NCBI RefSeq assembly: GCF_016900045.1
Contig: NZ_JACSNP010000011.1
Location: 1 to 55,005, forward strand
Direction of reading: 5' to 3'
Length of the DNA stretch: 55,005 bases
Source: Fusobacterium mortiferum
Lineage (GTDB): Bacteria > Fusobacteriota > Fusobacteriia > Fusobacteriales > Fusobacteriaceae
Below, piece after piece: positions 42,942-52,014 of the stretch. Position numbers and translations under genes: made by a program. How positions within the stretch are numbered: the stretch's first letter is position 1; each line of letters begins with the position of its first letter. The notes under the pieces are model-generated. The model searched no databases. It was given only the letters and a program-made list of their open reading frames with translations, and had not been told where the DNA came from.

Positions 42942-43663
42942 TGGAAAGAGATATTATGTTAGAGGTTAAAGATTTACATGTGTATTATGATAATATACAT
43001 GCCTTAAAAGGAATATCTTTGAAAGTAGGAAAAGGAGAAGTAGTATCTTTAATAGGTGCCAATGGAGCTGGAAAAACCACTACTCTTCAAACAATATCTG
43101 GACTTATTCAATCAAGAAGTGGTGAAGTTATATTCGAAGGGAAGGATATAACTAAAGTGGAGTGTCATAAAATATGTAAAATGGGAATAGCTCAAGTTCC
43201 TGAAGGAAGAAGAGTTTTTGCTAGACTTCCTGTAAAAGATAATTTAAAATTAGGTGCGTTTACAGTTGATGATACTCCAGAAAATCTTGAAAAAGATAGA
43301 GCTAAATTTTATGAAGTTTTTCCAAGAATGGGAGAAAGAAAAAATCAACTTGCTGGAACTTTATCTGGTGGAGAGCAACAGATGCTAGCTATGGGAAGAG
43401 CTCTTATGAGTAGACCAAAACTTCTTATATTAGATGAGCCTTCAATGGGATTATCACCTTTATTTGTAAAAGAGATATTTTCTGTAATTAAAAGATTGAA
43501 AGAGGCTGGAACTACAATACTTTTAGTTGAACAAAATGCTAAGATGGCTCTTTCTGTTGCTGACTATGCTTATGTTATTGAAACTGGAAAGATTACTATG
43601 GAAGGAAAGGCCAAGGATCTATTAAATAATGCTGATGTAAAGAAAGCTTATTTAGGAGCTTAA
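42941..43663 (+). CDS. livF: Branched-chain amino acid ABC ATPase LivF
   Basis: 240 residues. Walker A GANGAGKTTTLQ, signature LSGGEQQMLAMGRALM, Walker B LLILDEPSMGLSP; IAQVPEGRRVFARLPV is typical of LivF. The partner of LivG. ATG overlaps the livG stop as TAATG, with GAGGAGGAAGAG just before. Last gene of the liv operon, with a terminator 25 bases after. Confidence 0.95.
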   Translation: MERDIMLEVKDLHVYYDNIHALKGISLKVGKGEVVSLIGANGAGKTTTLQTISGLIQSRSGEVIFEGKDITKVECHKICKMGIAQVPEGRRVFARLPVKDNLKLGAFTVDDTPENLEKDRAKFYEVFPRMGERKNQLAGTLSGGEQQMLAMGRALMSRPKLLILDEPSMGLSPLFVKEIFSVIKRLKEAGTTILLVEQNAKMALSVADYAYVIETGKITMEGKAKDLLNNADVKKAYLGA

Positions 43664-43688
43664 TAAAAACTTTGTACCATTTTATAAG

Positions 43689-43722
43689 GGCTATTGTATA
43701 AAATTTGCAATAGCCTATTTTT
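43689..43722 (+). terminator. liv operon terminator
   Basis: GGCTATTG (43689-43696) pairs with CAATAGCC (43708-43715), followed by TATTTTTT. Confidence 0.85.
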
Positions 43723-43820
43723 TATTAAAAAAATTCTCCGTTTATTCACTATATTGATAGCAATTTTTATTTTTAATTAATTAAATATTTATCAATATAT
43801 TTCCGATTATATTTTGATAT

Positions 43821-43898
43821 ACAAAATATTTATATTGACTATTTTAATATTTTGTGATATCATTGTGATGTTGTTAAAATATCTAAACACAAAATATT
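43821..43898. promoter_or_regulatory. Three copies of ACAAAATATT around the nik promoter
   Basis: ACAAAATATT occurs at 43821-43830 (plus), as AATATTTTGT at 43846-43855 (minus) and at 43889-43898 (plus). The last two extend to a perfect 11-bp inverted repeat, AATATTTTGTG / CACAAAATATT (43846-43856 / 43888-43898). One copy lies between -35 and -10, which fits a repressor site. Confidence 0.55.
43835..43863 (+). promoter_or_regulatory. nikA promoter
   Basis: TTGACT (43835-43840), 17-base spacer, TATCAT (43858-43863), about 48 bases before the nikA start. Confidence 0.65.
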
Positions 43899-43911
43899 AG
43901 AGGTGAATAAA

Positions 43912-45507
43912 ATGAGACATTATTTGACAAAGTTTCTAGTTGGAACTTTAATTATAGCTGGAATGCTAGGCTGTGATGGCAAAGAGAATGAAAAAGTCAT
44001 TAAAAATGAAAAAGAAAAGAAAGATGAGTTAGTATTTGTAAATTATAGGGATATTAGAGATTTAAATCCCCATCTTTATGCTGGAGAGATGTATGCACAA
44101 GAGATGTTATATGAAACTCTTGTTAATATTGGTCCGAATGGGTATGAGCCATGTCTTGCAGAGAGTTGGAGTATAAGTGAAGATGGAAAAGTATACACAT
44201 TCAATATAAGAAAAGGAGTAACTTTTTCAGATGGAACAATTTGTGATGCCAATGCTATTAAGGCAAACTTTGATGCTATTTTAGAAAATAAGAGCAGACA
44301 TACTTGGTTAGAAATGATGCATCTTTTAGAAAGTGTGGATCTAGTAGATGATTACACAATACAGATAAAATTAAGTAAACCATACTATCCAATGCTTACA
44401 GAATTAGGAGTAACTAGACCTTTTGCAATGATATCTCCAAAAGCTATGAAAAATGGTTCAACTAAGAATGGAGTAAATGCTTATATAGGAACGGGACCAT
44501 ATATCTTAAAAGATTTTGTGACAGATGAGTATGCTATATTTGAAGCTAATGAAAATTATTGGGGAAAAGTTCCAGAAATTAAAAAGATTTTAGTAAAAGT
44601 AATTCCAGATAATCAAACTCGTATCTTAGCACTAGAGAAAGGAGAGATAGATTTAATATTTGGAAAAAATATGATAGATGCTGATGCAGTAAATAAATAT
44701 AAGAATAGTGATAAATTTACAGTAGCCCTATCTGAACCAACTTCAACTAGACAAATTGTTATAAATACAAGTAATCCAATATTAAAAGATAAAAATATAA
44801 GATATGCTTTACAACATGCTACTAATAAAGAGGCTATATCTAAAGGAGTATTTTATGGTTTAGAAAAGCCAGCTGATACATTGTTTTCAAAGACAACTCC
44901 TTATTGTAATATTGATCTAAAGCCATTTAATTTTGATATAGATTTAGCTAATAAATATTTAGATCAAAGTGGTTGGGTAAAAGGTAAGGATGGTATTCGT
45001 ACTAAAAATGGTAAAAAATTAGAGTTAAATCTATTGTATAATAGTGATAGTGTTACAGAGAAAACTATTTCTGAATATTTACAGGCAGAATATAAAAAAA
45101 TAGGAATAGCTATAAATATTATAGGACAAGAAGAGCAATCTTATCGTGATAATATGAAAGCAGGAAATTTTGATATGGTATTTAATATTTGTTGGGGAAC
45201 ACCATATGATCCTCAATCTTCTTTAGCTGCAATGCGTCAACGTGTGTATGGAGATTATGCAGCTCAATTAGGATTAGAAGATAAGGCAGAGATAGATGAG
45301 GCTATAACAAAAATTCTTGTTTCTACAGATGAAGAAGAAAGACAAAATTTATATACATTTGTATTGACAAGATTACATGAAGATGCTGTATATATTCCAC
45401 TTACTTATGAGTGTAATAAAGCAATTTATACTTCTGATTTAAAAAATGTTAAATTTACACAAACTCAATATGAAGTTCCATTTGCTGAAATGACTTTTGG
45501 AAATTAA
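43912..45507 (+). CDS. nikA: Nickel ABC transporter substrate-binding lipoprotein
   Basis: 531 residues with lipoprotein signal ending AGMLGC (Cys21). The sequence tracks E. coli NikA closely: DIRDLNPHLYAGEMYAQEML, NKSRHTWLEMM, ELGVTRPFAMISP, and NICWGTPYDPQSSLAAMR. It should bind Ni(II), in E. coli as Ni-(L-His)2. The residues corresponding to NikA Arg97, Trp100, Arg137 and Trp398 appear kept (from memory); the segment with the nickel-ligand His416 reads MRQRVYGDY, with Tyr in its place. The ATG at 43912 follows AGAGGTG; a GTG 9 bases before lies in that site. First gene of nikABCDE. Confidence 0.88.
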   Translation: MRHYLTKFLVGTLIIAGMLGCDGKENEKVIKNEKEKKDELVFVNYRDIRDLNPHLYAGEMYAQEMLYETLVNIGPNGYEPCLAESWSISEDGKVYTFNIRKGVTFSDGTICDANAIKANFDAILENKSRHTWLEMMHLLESVDLVDDYTIQIKLSKPYYPMLTELGVTRPFAMISPKAMKNGSTKNGVNAYIGTGPYILKDFVTDEYAIFEANENYWGKVPEIKKILVKVIPDNQTRILALEKGEIDLIFGKNMIDADAVNKYKNSDKFTVALSEPTSTRQIVINTSNPILKDKNIRYALQHATNKEAISKGVFYGLEKPADTLFSKTTPYCNIDLKPFNFDIDLANKYLDQSGWVKGKDGIRTKNGKKLELNLLYNSDSVTEKTISEYLQAEYKKIGIAINIIGQEEQSYRDNMKAGNFDMVFNICWGTPYDPQSSLAAMRQRVYGDYAAQLGLEDKAEIDEAITKILVSTDEEERQNLYTFVLTRLHEDAVYIPLTYECNKAIYTSDLKNVKFTQTQYEVPFAEMTFGN

Positions 45508-45519
45508 TTATAGGATACC

Positions 45520-45546
45520 ATAGGGATAGGCATAGCCTATCCCTAT
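45520..45546 (+). other. Intercistronic stem-loop nikA-nikB
   Basis: ATAGGGATAGGC (45520-45531) pairs perfectly with GCCTATCCCTAT (45535-45546), 12 bp and a 3-base loop. The T-tail is weak (TTATTA), so partial termination or 3' end protection of nikA mRNA is likely. Confidence 0.75.
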
Positions 45547-45564
45547 TTATTAAAAGGAGGAAAA

Positions 45565-46506
45565 GTGAAAAATTATATTATTAAAAGAATTTTGATGAGT
45601 ATTCCGTTACTTATTTGTATTTCCTTTATTTGCTTTATATTTATAAATTTAATTCCTTCAGATCCAGCTGAAGTAGCTTTAAGAGTTAGACAGACTCCTA
45701 TAATTACAGAGGAAGCTATTGCACAAGTAAGAGAAGAGTTAGGCTTAAATGATCCATTTTTTATAAGATATATAAAGTGGTTTTTTCAGTGTTTAGCTTT
45801 AAATTTTGGAGTAAGTTATACAAATCCTACTCGTACAGTTTTAGGTGAGATAGGAAGATGTCTTCCAGCAACCTTACAATTAGCGGGACTTTCTTTAGTT
45901 TTTGTTATATTTTTAAGTTTACCTATTGGCTTTCTGTGTGCTGCATACAAAGATTCTTGGTTTGATAAAATTATGAGAGGAATTGTTTTTATGACTACAG
46001 CAATGCCAGCTTATTGGATAGGGTTATTAATGATTTGGTTAATAAGTATAAAACTTGATTTATTGCCTACAAGTGGGGCAGGTTCTTTTAAACATCTGAT
46101 TTTACCAGCTTTTACAGTGTCACTTACATATATATCTACATACATAAGACTAATTAGAAATAATATGTTAGAGAATATGAAAGAAGATTATGTTCTTTAT
46201 GCTAATGTAAGAGGACTACAGCAAAAAAATATTTTAAGAAAGCATATTTTAAAAAACTCTCTTCATTCATGTATTACAGCAATAGGAATGAGCATACCAC
46301 AACTTATTGCAGGGACTATAGTAGTAGAAAATGTTTTTGCATGGCCAGGAATAGGAAAACTTTGTATAGCTTCTATTTTTAATAGAGATTATCCTGTGAT
46401 ACAGGCATATGTTTTAATGGTCGGAACACTTTTTGTTATGTTTAATTTAATATTTGATATAATCCAATATGTTTCTGATCCAAGACTTAGAAAGGGGATG
46501 GATTAA
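45565..46506 (+). CDS. nikB: Nickel ABC permease NikB
   Basis: 313 residues, six membrane segments, with the N-terminal extracytoplasmic loop typical of DppB/NikB (NLIPSDPAEVALRVRQTPII, then REELGLNDPFF) and the EAA-type motif in DYVLYANVRGLQQKNILRKH. The GTG start follows AAAGGAGG. Pairs with NikC, which begins 5 bases after. The nickel assignment comes from nikA; the permease alone could be a dipeptide type. Confidence 0.88.
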   Translation: MKNYIIKRILMSIPLLICISFICFIFINLIPSDPAEVALRVRQTPIITEEAIAQVREELGLNDPFFIRYIKWFFQCLALNFGVSYTNPTRTVLGEIGRCLPATLQLAGLSLVFVIFLSLPIGFLCAAYKDSWFDKIMRGIVFMTTAMPAYWIGLLMIWLISIKLDLLPTSGAGSFKHLILPAFTVSLTYISTYIRLIRNNMLENMKEDYVLYANVRGLQQKNILRKHILKNSLHSCITAIGMSIPQLIAGTIVVENVFAWPGIGKLCIASIFNRDYPVIQAYVLMVGTLFVMFNLIFDIIQYVSDPRLRKGMD

Positions 46507-46511
46507 AAAAT

Positions 46512-47336
46512 ATGATTAAAAGACTTTTAAAAAATAAGATGGCTTTAATATGTATAGTTTTAATTTTAATATTAGTTTTTATGGGAATTTTTGCCCCACT
46601 TGTAGCACCAAATGATCCTTATGAAAATAATATTTTAAATAAATTTGCACCTTATTCATGGCAATATCCATTAGGAACTGATCATTTAGGAAGATGTGTT
46701 TTGTCAAGAATGATATATGGAATAAGACCTACACTTTTCTTGTCATTAGTTACAATGGTCGGAACTATCGGTATAGGAACGTTGATGGGATTGTTATCAG
46801 GATATTTTAAAGGAATAATTGATAATGTAATAATGAGAATAGTTGATATGATGCTTTCTTTCCCGAGCCAAATAATGATATTAGCTGTAGTAGCTTTATT
46901 AGGAGTAGATATTAGGAACGTTATTATAGCTAATGTTTTTATTAAATGGGCTTGGTATGCAAGAATGATCAGAACAAATGTTATAAAATATACAGATAAA
47001 AATTTTATTCTTTTTTCAAGATGTATAGGCTCTGGAGAAAAATTTATACTTTTTAGACATATGCTTCCTTGTATTGCTTCAGAAATGGCTGTATTAGCTA
47101 CTTTAGATATTGGATGGGCTATTTTAAATATTTCTACTCTCTCTTTTTTAGGACTTGGAGTACAAGCTCCTATTCCAGAGTGGGGAGCTATGTTGAATGA
47201 GGCAAAAAATGTAATGACTACTAATCCAATACAAATGATAGCTCCAGGTGTAGCAGTAGTAATTTTAGTAGCAGCTTTTAATTTTTTAGGAGATTGTTTA
47301 AGAGATGCTTTTGATCCAAAGGAGGCAGAAATTTAA
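46512..47336 (+). CDS. nikC: Nickel ABC permease NikC
   Basis: 274 residues with about six membrane segments. APNDPYENNILNKFAPYSWQ and PLGTDHLGRCVLSRMIYGIR are NikC/DppC signatures; the EAA-like motif reads FILFSRCIGSGEKFILFRHM. Partner of NikB. Its stop overlaps the next start as TAATG. Confidence 0.9.
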   Translation: MIKRLLKNKMALICIVLILILVFMGIFAPLVAPNDPYENNILNKFAPYSWQYPLGTDHLGRCVLSRMIYGIRPTLFLSLVTMVGTIGIGTLMGLLSGYFKGIIDNVIMRIVDMMLSFPSQIMILAVVALLGVDIRNVIIANVFIKWAWYARMIRTNVIKYTDKNFILFSRCIGSGEKFILFRHMLPCIASEMAVLATLDIGWAILNISTLSFLGLGVQAPIPEWGAMLNEAKNVMTTNPIQMIAPGVAVVILVAAFNFLGDCLRDAFDPKEAEI

Positions 47337-48175
47337 TGAAAAAAACGTTATTGAAGGTAGAAAATATTTCTATATTTTTGAGAAAAAAGAGTATAAAAAA
47401 AAGTTTAGTTGAAAATGTTTCTTTTGAATTAAAAGAGGGAGAGTGTCTTGGGATTCTAGGAGAGAGTGGAAGTGGGAAAAGTTTAACTTGCAAATCGATT
47501 ATGGGATTATTAGATAATAAAACTTTTTTTACTGAAGGAAAAGCTATATATAATGAAGAAAATCTTTTGGAAGCAAAGGGTGAAGATCTAAGAAAATTAA
47601 GAGGAAAAGAAATTGCTATGATTTTACAAAATCCTATGACTTGCTTTGATCCTTTATATACAGTAGGTTATCAAATAATGGAGACATTTGTAGAGCATAC
47701 TTCACTTTCAGCTCAAGAGATAAAAAAGAAATCCATTGAAATTTTAGAAAAGATGCAGTTAAAAAATCCAGAAGATATTCTTTCAAAATTTCCTCATCAA
47801 TTAAGTGGTGGAATGTTACAAAGAATAATGATAGGGCTAGCTTTATCGATGAATCCTAATTTTATAATAGCAGATGAACCAACTACAGCTATTGATGCTA
47901 TTACACAATTTGAAATTATGAAAGAGTTTCAAAAAATAAAAAATAGCGGTAAAGTTGGAATGATTTTCATCTCACATGATTTAGGAGTAATTTCTGAAAT
48001 AGCTGACTATATTATTGTAATGAACAAGGGAAAAATTGTTTCACAAGGAAAGAAGAATGAAGTTTTTTCCCAAACTAAAGATGAATTTACCAAGATGTTA
48101 ATAGAAAAGAAGTTAGCAGTTATGAATAGATATAAAAAGATTATGAAAGGGGAGAAAGATGTTATTAGAGGCTAA
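47336..48175 (+). CDS. nikD: Nickel ABC ATPase NikD
   Basis: 279 residues. Walker A GESGSGKSLTCKSIMGLL, signature HQLSGGMLQRIMIGLAL, Walker B FIIADEPTTAID. The SGGMLQR form of the signature and TCKSIMGLL resemble NikD. Coupled to nikC (TAATG) and overlaps nikE by 17 bases. Confidence 0.9.
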   Translation: MKKTLLKVENISIFLRKKSIKKSLVENVSFELKEGECLGILGESGSGKSLTCKSIMGLLDNKTFFTEGKAIYNEENLLEAKGEDLRKLRGKEIAMILQNPMTCFDPLYTVGYQIMETFVEHTSLSAQEIKKKSIEILEKMQLKNPEDILSKFPHQLSGGMLQRIMIGLALSMNPNFIIADEPTTAIDAITQFEIMKEFQKIKNSGKVGMIFISHDLGVISEIADYIIVMNKGKIVSQGKKNEVFSQTKDEFTKMLIEKKLAVMNRYKKIMKGEKDVIRG

Positions 48176-48956
48176 AAATATAAATGTAAGTTTTAAAAAG
48201 GAGAATCAAAAAACAATTTTTGGTAAAGAAAGACAACAAGTTATTAAAAATGTATCCCTTTCATTAAAAAAAGGAGAATGTCTTGGAATAATAGGAGAGA
48301 GTGGAAGTGGGAAATCTACTTTAGGAAAAACTTTAATTGGACTTTTAAAACCAGACAGTGGAAATATAATTTTTGATGGAGTAGATATGTATAATGCTAC
48401 TAAAGAGGAAAAAAGAAAGATACAACAGAAGATAAGTATTGTATTTCAAGATTATACATCTTCTGCCAATCCTCGTTTTTTAGTCAAAGATATTATAGGG
48501 GAATCTTTGAGAGTATTAGAGAGAAAGCTTGGAAAAAAAATAGATAAGGTTAGTAAAATAAAAGAGCTATTGGAAACAGTAGGCTTAAATGAAGGTTTTA
48601 TGAATAGATATCCTCATGAATTAAGTGGTGGACAATTACAAAGAGTATGTATAGCTAGAGCCGTGGCTACAGAACCACAATTTATTCTTTTAGATGAAGC
48701 TATTAGTTCTTTAGATGCTTCTACTCAAACTCAAGTAATGGATTTACTAAAAAATTTGCAGAATAAATATAAATTATCATATATTTTTATTACCCATGAC
48801 TTACCATCTGTTACATATATGTGTGATAAAGTGCTATTTTTTCATGATGGAGAAATTGTAGAAAAGGTAGAGGATATTTATGAACTTTCAAAAGTAAAAA
48901 GTTCTTATGCTAAAAAATTATTAAATTCTATTTTAGAAATAAATTTTGATAATTAA
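48159..48956 (+). CDS. nikE: Nickel ABC ATPase NikE
   Basis: 265 residues. Walker A GESGSGKSTLGKTLIGLL, signature HELSGGQLQRVCIARAVA, Walker B FILLDEAISSLDAS, in which E-A-I replaces the usual E-P-x as in E. coli NikE. Start overlaps nikD by 17 bases, with AAAGGGGAGAAAG before the ATG. The M14-like gene follows after 52 bases with no terminator in between. Confidence 0.9.
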   Translation: MLLEAKNINVSFKKENQKTIFGKERQQVIKNVSLSLKKGECLGIIGESGSGKSTLGKTLIGLLKPDSGNIIFDGVDMYNATKEEKRKIQQKISIVFQDYTSSANPRFLVKDIIGESLRVLERKLGKKIDKVSKIKELLETVGLNEGFMNRYPHELSGGQLQRVCIARAVATEPQFILLDEAISSLDASTQTQVMDLLKNLQNKYKLSYIFITHDLPSVTYMCDKVLFFHDGEIVEKVEDIYELSKVKSSYAKKLLNSILEINFDN

Positions 48957-49008
48957 AATTATTTAAAAGATTTTAACTATAAAGTAATTATTGATTAAGG
49001 AGTAAAAT

Positions 49009-49947
49009 ATGGAATTTAAATTAGGAAATATAGTTTGTAAATTAGGAGAGAAAGTTTCAGGATTTTGGGATATTGAAGGATATAGTATTCCTACTACTAT
49101 AATAAATGGGAAAAAAAGTGGAAAAATAGTAGCTATATCTTCTGGAATACATAATTGTGAATATGTGGGAATACAGAGTGCTATTGAACTTTCTCAAGAG
49201 ATAGATCCAGAAAATATAAATGGGACAGTTATAATATTTCATCCGGTTAATTATTCAGGCTTCTTTCATAAAATTCCAGCTGTGATGCCTGAGGATAACA
49301 AGAACTTAAATAGAGCTTTTCCAGGAATTGAGAATGGAAGTATATCGGATAAGATAGCTTATCACTTTTCTAAGTTTCTTTATCCTCAATTGGATTTTTT
49401 TATAGATTTACATGGTGGAGACTTATATGAAAGAGCTACAAATTTTGTATACTCTCCAGGAATAGGAGATAATAAAGTTATAGAAGTATCTCACGAAGTT
49501 GCTCAAGTACTTTCTGTTCCTTATAGAGTAAGATCTTCAGCTAAAACAGGAGCATATAATTCTGCAGCTATTCAAGGAGTTCCCTCTATGTTAATTGAAA
49601 GAGGGGGAAATGGACTTTGGAACAATGAAGAAGTGAAAGAGTATAAAAAGGATATTCTTTCTGTTTTAGGATACTTCAATATTATAGATTTTTTAAATGA
49701 GAAGAATTTAAATCAAAAAGAGATTACTACAGCTAAATATATTTCTTCTGAAGTAGATGGATTTTGGTATCCTAGATATAAAGCTGGAGAAAAATTTAAT
49801 GAAGGCGATTTGTTAGGAGAAATCAAAGATTGCTTTGGAAATATTATTACTTCATACTATGCAGAATTTGATGGAGTTATACTATATGGTGTCTTTTCAT
49901 TAGCAATAAAAAAATCTGAAGAAATCTTGGCTTATGGTAAAATTTAA
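49009..49947 (+). CDS. M14-like deacylase (succinylglutamate desuccinylase/aspartoacylase family)
   Basis: 312 residues. Zinc ligands in SSGIHNCEYVG (His48, Glu51) and DLHGGD (His135), with NLNRAFPG and the catalytic-Glu segment SMLIERGGNG. The C-terminal part (EVDGFWYPRYKAGEKFNEGD) is a beta-barrel domain found in this family. It cleaves an amide or acyl bond of a small N-acyl amino acid or peptide. No signal peptide, so cytosolic. Likely co-transcribed with nikABCDE (52-base gap, no terminator), so it may process a co-imported metal ligand; that is inference. AAGGAG precedes ATG. Confidence 0.78.
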   Translation: MEFKLGNIVCKLGEKVSGFWDIEGYSIPTTIINGKKSGKIVAISSGIHNCEYVGIQSAIELSQEIDPENINGTVIIFHPVNYSGFFHKIPAVMPEDNKNLNRAFPGIENGSISDKIAYHFSKFLYPQLDFFIDLHGGDLYERATNFVYSPGIGDNKVIEVSHEVAQVLSVPYRVRSSAKTGAYNSAAIQGVPSMLIERGGNGLWNNEEVKEYKKDILSVLGYFNIIDFLNEKNLNQKEITTAKYISSEVDGFWYPRYKAGEKFNEGDLLGEIKDCFGNIITSYYAEFDGVILYGVFSLAIKKSEEILAYGKI

Positions 49948-49965
49948 ATTGTTTCAAATTTTTTC

Positions 49966-49994
49966 TTGCAATTTATTAAAAGTTATGATATCAT
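49966..49994 (+). promoter_or_regulatory. pyrG promoter
   Basis: TTGCAA (49966-49971), 17-base spacer, TATCAT (49989-49994). It gives a leader of about 120 bases before pyrG. Confidence 0.6.
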
Positions 49995-50024
49995 AAATAC
50001 GTTAATTAAAAAAGTATATATGAG

Positions 50025-50094
50025 TAAGAAAACAAAGAACTTTTCTTAAAAAATAAAAAACTAGCAAGGCGAATTTTTTTTTTCGCCTTTTTTT
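50025..50094 (+). terminator. pyrG leader hairpins with attenuator
   Basis: TAAGAAAA (50025-50032) pairs with TTTTCTTA (50041-50048). It is followed by an intrinsic terminator: AAGGCGAA (50066-50073), eight T in the loop, TTCGCCTT (50082-50089) and more T. There is no room for another promoter between this and pyrG, so pyrG needs read-through. Confidence 0.7.
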
Positions 50095-50123
50095 ATTTAT
50101 TAAATTTTTTAGGAGGTTATTAA

Positions 50124-51719
50124 ATGAATACAAAATATATTTTTGTCACTGGAGGAGTTGTATCATCACTTGGAAAGGGAATTACTGCTGCCTCATTAGG
50201 AAATTTATTAAAAGCTAGAGGATATAATGTAACTATTCAAAAATTTGATCCTTATATAAATGTTGATCCGGGAACAATGAATCCATATGAGCATGGAGAG
50301 GTATTTGTTACAGATGATGGAGCTGAAACAGATTTAGACTTAGGACACTATGAGAGATTTATTGATGAAAATTTAACAAAATATAATAATATAACTACTG
50401 GAAAAATATATCAAACAGTTATAGAGAGAGAAAGAAATGGAGAGTATCTTGGAAAAACTGTACAAGTAGTTCCTCATATAACTAATGAGATAAAATCAAA
50501 AATAGAGATAGCTGGAAAAGTTAATAACTCTGATATAGTTATAACAGAGATTGGTGGTACAGTAGGAGATATAGAATCAACACCGTTTTTGGAAGCTATC
50601 AGACAATTTAAATATGATATAGGACGTGAAAATGTATTATATATTCATGTTGCTTTAGTTCCATATCTAAAAGCAGCAGGAGAGTTAAAAACAAAACCAG
50701 CACAACACTCTGTTAAGGAGTTAATGAGTTTAGGAATTCGTCCAGATATTTTAGTTTGTAGAACAGAGCACGATTTAAATGAAGGATTAAGAAAAAAATT
50801 AGCTATGTTCTGTGATATAGACTATGATGCTGTAATAGAAGCTAAAGATGCTAGTACTATTTATGAAATTCCTTTAATTATGGAAAAAGAAGGTTTAGCA
50901 AATGTTACTTGCAAAAAACTAGGTATAGAGAATAGAAAAGCTGACTTAGCTCCATGGGAAAAAATAGTTTATGATATTAAAAATCCTAAATCAGAAGTAA
51001 AAATAGCTGTAGTAGGAAAATATGTTGAATTAAAAGATGCATATATAAGTATAAATGAATCATTAGAACATGCTGCTTATTCATTAGGATACAAAGCTAG
51101 AATAAAATATATACAAGCTGAAAATCTAGATGTAGAATCTTTAAAAGGATATCAAGGAATATTAGTACCTGGAGGATTTGGTAATAGAGGAGTAGAGGGA
51201 AAAATAGCAGCTATCAAATATGCTAGAGAAAACAAAATCCCTTTCTTAGGAATATGTTTAGGTATGCAATTATCAGTTGTAGAATTTGCTAGAAATGTTT
51301 TAGGATATGCTGATGCTAATTCAAGTGAATTAGATGAAAATACAACTCATCCAGTAATTCATATAATGGAAGATCAAAAATATATTGAAAAAATGGGTGG
51401 AACAATGAGATTGGGAGCTTATCCATGTGTTTTAGGAGATGGAACTTTAGCTCAAGAACTATATGGTTCTAAAGAGATAAGTGAAAGACATAGACATAGA
51501 TATGAGTATAATAATCTATATAGAGAAGAGTTAGAAAAAGCTGGATTGAAAGTTTCTGGAACATCTCCAGATAATAACCTTGTAGAGATAGTAGAATTAT
51601 CTAAAGATGTTCATCCATTCTATATTGCTGGACAATTCCATCCAGAATTTAAGACAAGACCAAATAATCCACATCCATTATTCAAAGGATTTATAGAAGC
51701 TAGTGCTAAAATAAAATAA
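50124..51719 (+). CDS. pyrG: CTP synthase
   Basis: 531 residues. N-terminal synthetase domain ([19 protein letters not shown], near 6-24, P-loop; [20 protein letters not shown]) and C-terminal class I glutamine amidotransferase with nucleophile Cys in FLGICLGMQ (about residues 373-381) and His-Glu in QFHPEF near 513. It converts UTP and glutamine to CTP. AGGAGG precedes ATG. Single-gene unit with an attenuator before and a terminator after. Confidence 0.98.
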   Translation: MNTKYIFVTGGVVSSLGKGITAASLGNLLKARGYNVTIQKFDPYINVDPGTMNPYEHGEVFVTDDGAETDLDLGHYERFIDENLTKYNNITTGKIYQTVIERERNGEYLGKTVQVVPHITNEIKSKIEIAGKVNNSDIVITEIGGTVGDIESTPFLEAIRQFKYDIGRENVLYIHVALVPYLKAAGELKTKPAQHSVKELMSLGIRPDILVCRTEHDLNEGLRKKLAMFCDIDYDAVIEAKDASTIYEIPLIMEKEGLANVTCKKLGIENRKADLAPWEKIVYDIKNPKSEVKIAVVGKYVELKDAYISINESLEHAAYSLGYKARIKYIQAENLDVESLKGYQGILVPGGFGNRGVEGKIAAIKYARENKIPFLGICLGMQLSVVEFARNVLGYADANSSELDENTTHPVIHIMEDQKYIEKMGGTMRLGAYPCVLGDGTLAQELYGSKEISERHRHRYEYNNLYREELEKAGLKVSGTSPDNNLVEIVELSKDVHPFYIAGQFHPEFKTRPNNPHPLFKGFIEASAKIK

Positions 51720-51730
51720 TAAAAGTATAG

Positions 51731-51774
51731 AAAAGGAGATTTTACTTTTAAATAAGTAGAATTTCCTTTTTGAT
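51731..51774 (+). terminator. pyrG terminator
   Basis: AAAAGGAGATTTTACTT (51731-51747) pairs with AAGTAGAATTTCCTTTT (51754-51770) with small mismatches, then T. Confidence 0.75.
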
Positions 51775-51804
51775 ATAGAATATTAATTTAAAATTAAATA
51801 TTTT

Positions 51805-51833
51805 TTGACAAAAAAGAATAAATATGTTACTAT
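51805..51833 (+). promoter_or_regulatory. que operon promoter
   Basis: TTGACA (51805-51810), 17-base spacer, TACTAT (51828-51833); a strong promoter about 15 bases before the riboswitch. Confidence 0.75.
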
Positions 51834-51851
51834 GTGAAAAAGAATACAAAA

Positions 51852-51897
51852 AAAGACAGTTCATTTGTACCATCCTGTCTATAAACAAAACTAGGGC
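51852..51897 (+). promoter_or_regulatory. PreQ1 class I riboswitch
   Basis: AGACAG (51854-51859) pairs with CTGTCT (51875-51880). The loop TTCATTTGTACCATC carries the class I core (TTC...TACC), and the A-rich tail ATAAACAAAACTAGGG folds back as an H-type pseudoknot. It lies in the leader of a complete preQ1 biosynthesis operon. Confidence 0.88.
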
Positions 51898-51927
51898 TCT
51901 TTTTTTATTATAATTTTTTGAATAATA

Positions 51928-51984
51928 GAAAAGTTCCTTTTTTATTGCTTGTTTATAGAGTAGAAGGGTAACTTTTCTTTTTTT
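51928..51984 (+). terminator. que leader terminator
   Basis: GAAAAGTTCC (51928-51937) pairs with GGTAACTTTTC (51967-51977, one bulge), followed by seven T. It is 31 bases beyond the aptamer; no simple antiterminator overlap is obvious, so it may be the riboswitch's off structure by a longer-range fold. Confidence 0.65.
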
Positions 51985-52014
51985 ATTTTTAAAGTTATGA
52001 TGGAGGAAATTTAT

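Noticed and set aside
43912-48956. Plain dipeptide (dpp/opp) transporter
   Set aside because: NikA-specific segments around DLNPHLY, SRHTWLE and WGTPYDP, plus E-A-I in NikE Walker B, favour nickel; permeases alone would not decide.
49966-50124. Classical GGGC-start reiterative control of pyrG
   Set aside because: The predicted start region has no G-run; the terminator stem also lacks the GAGCCC half.
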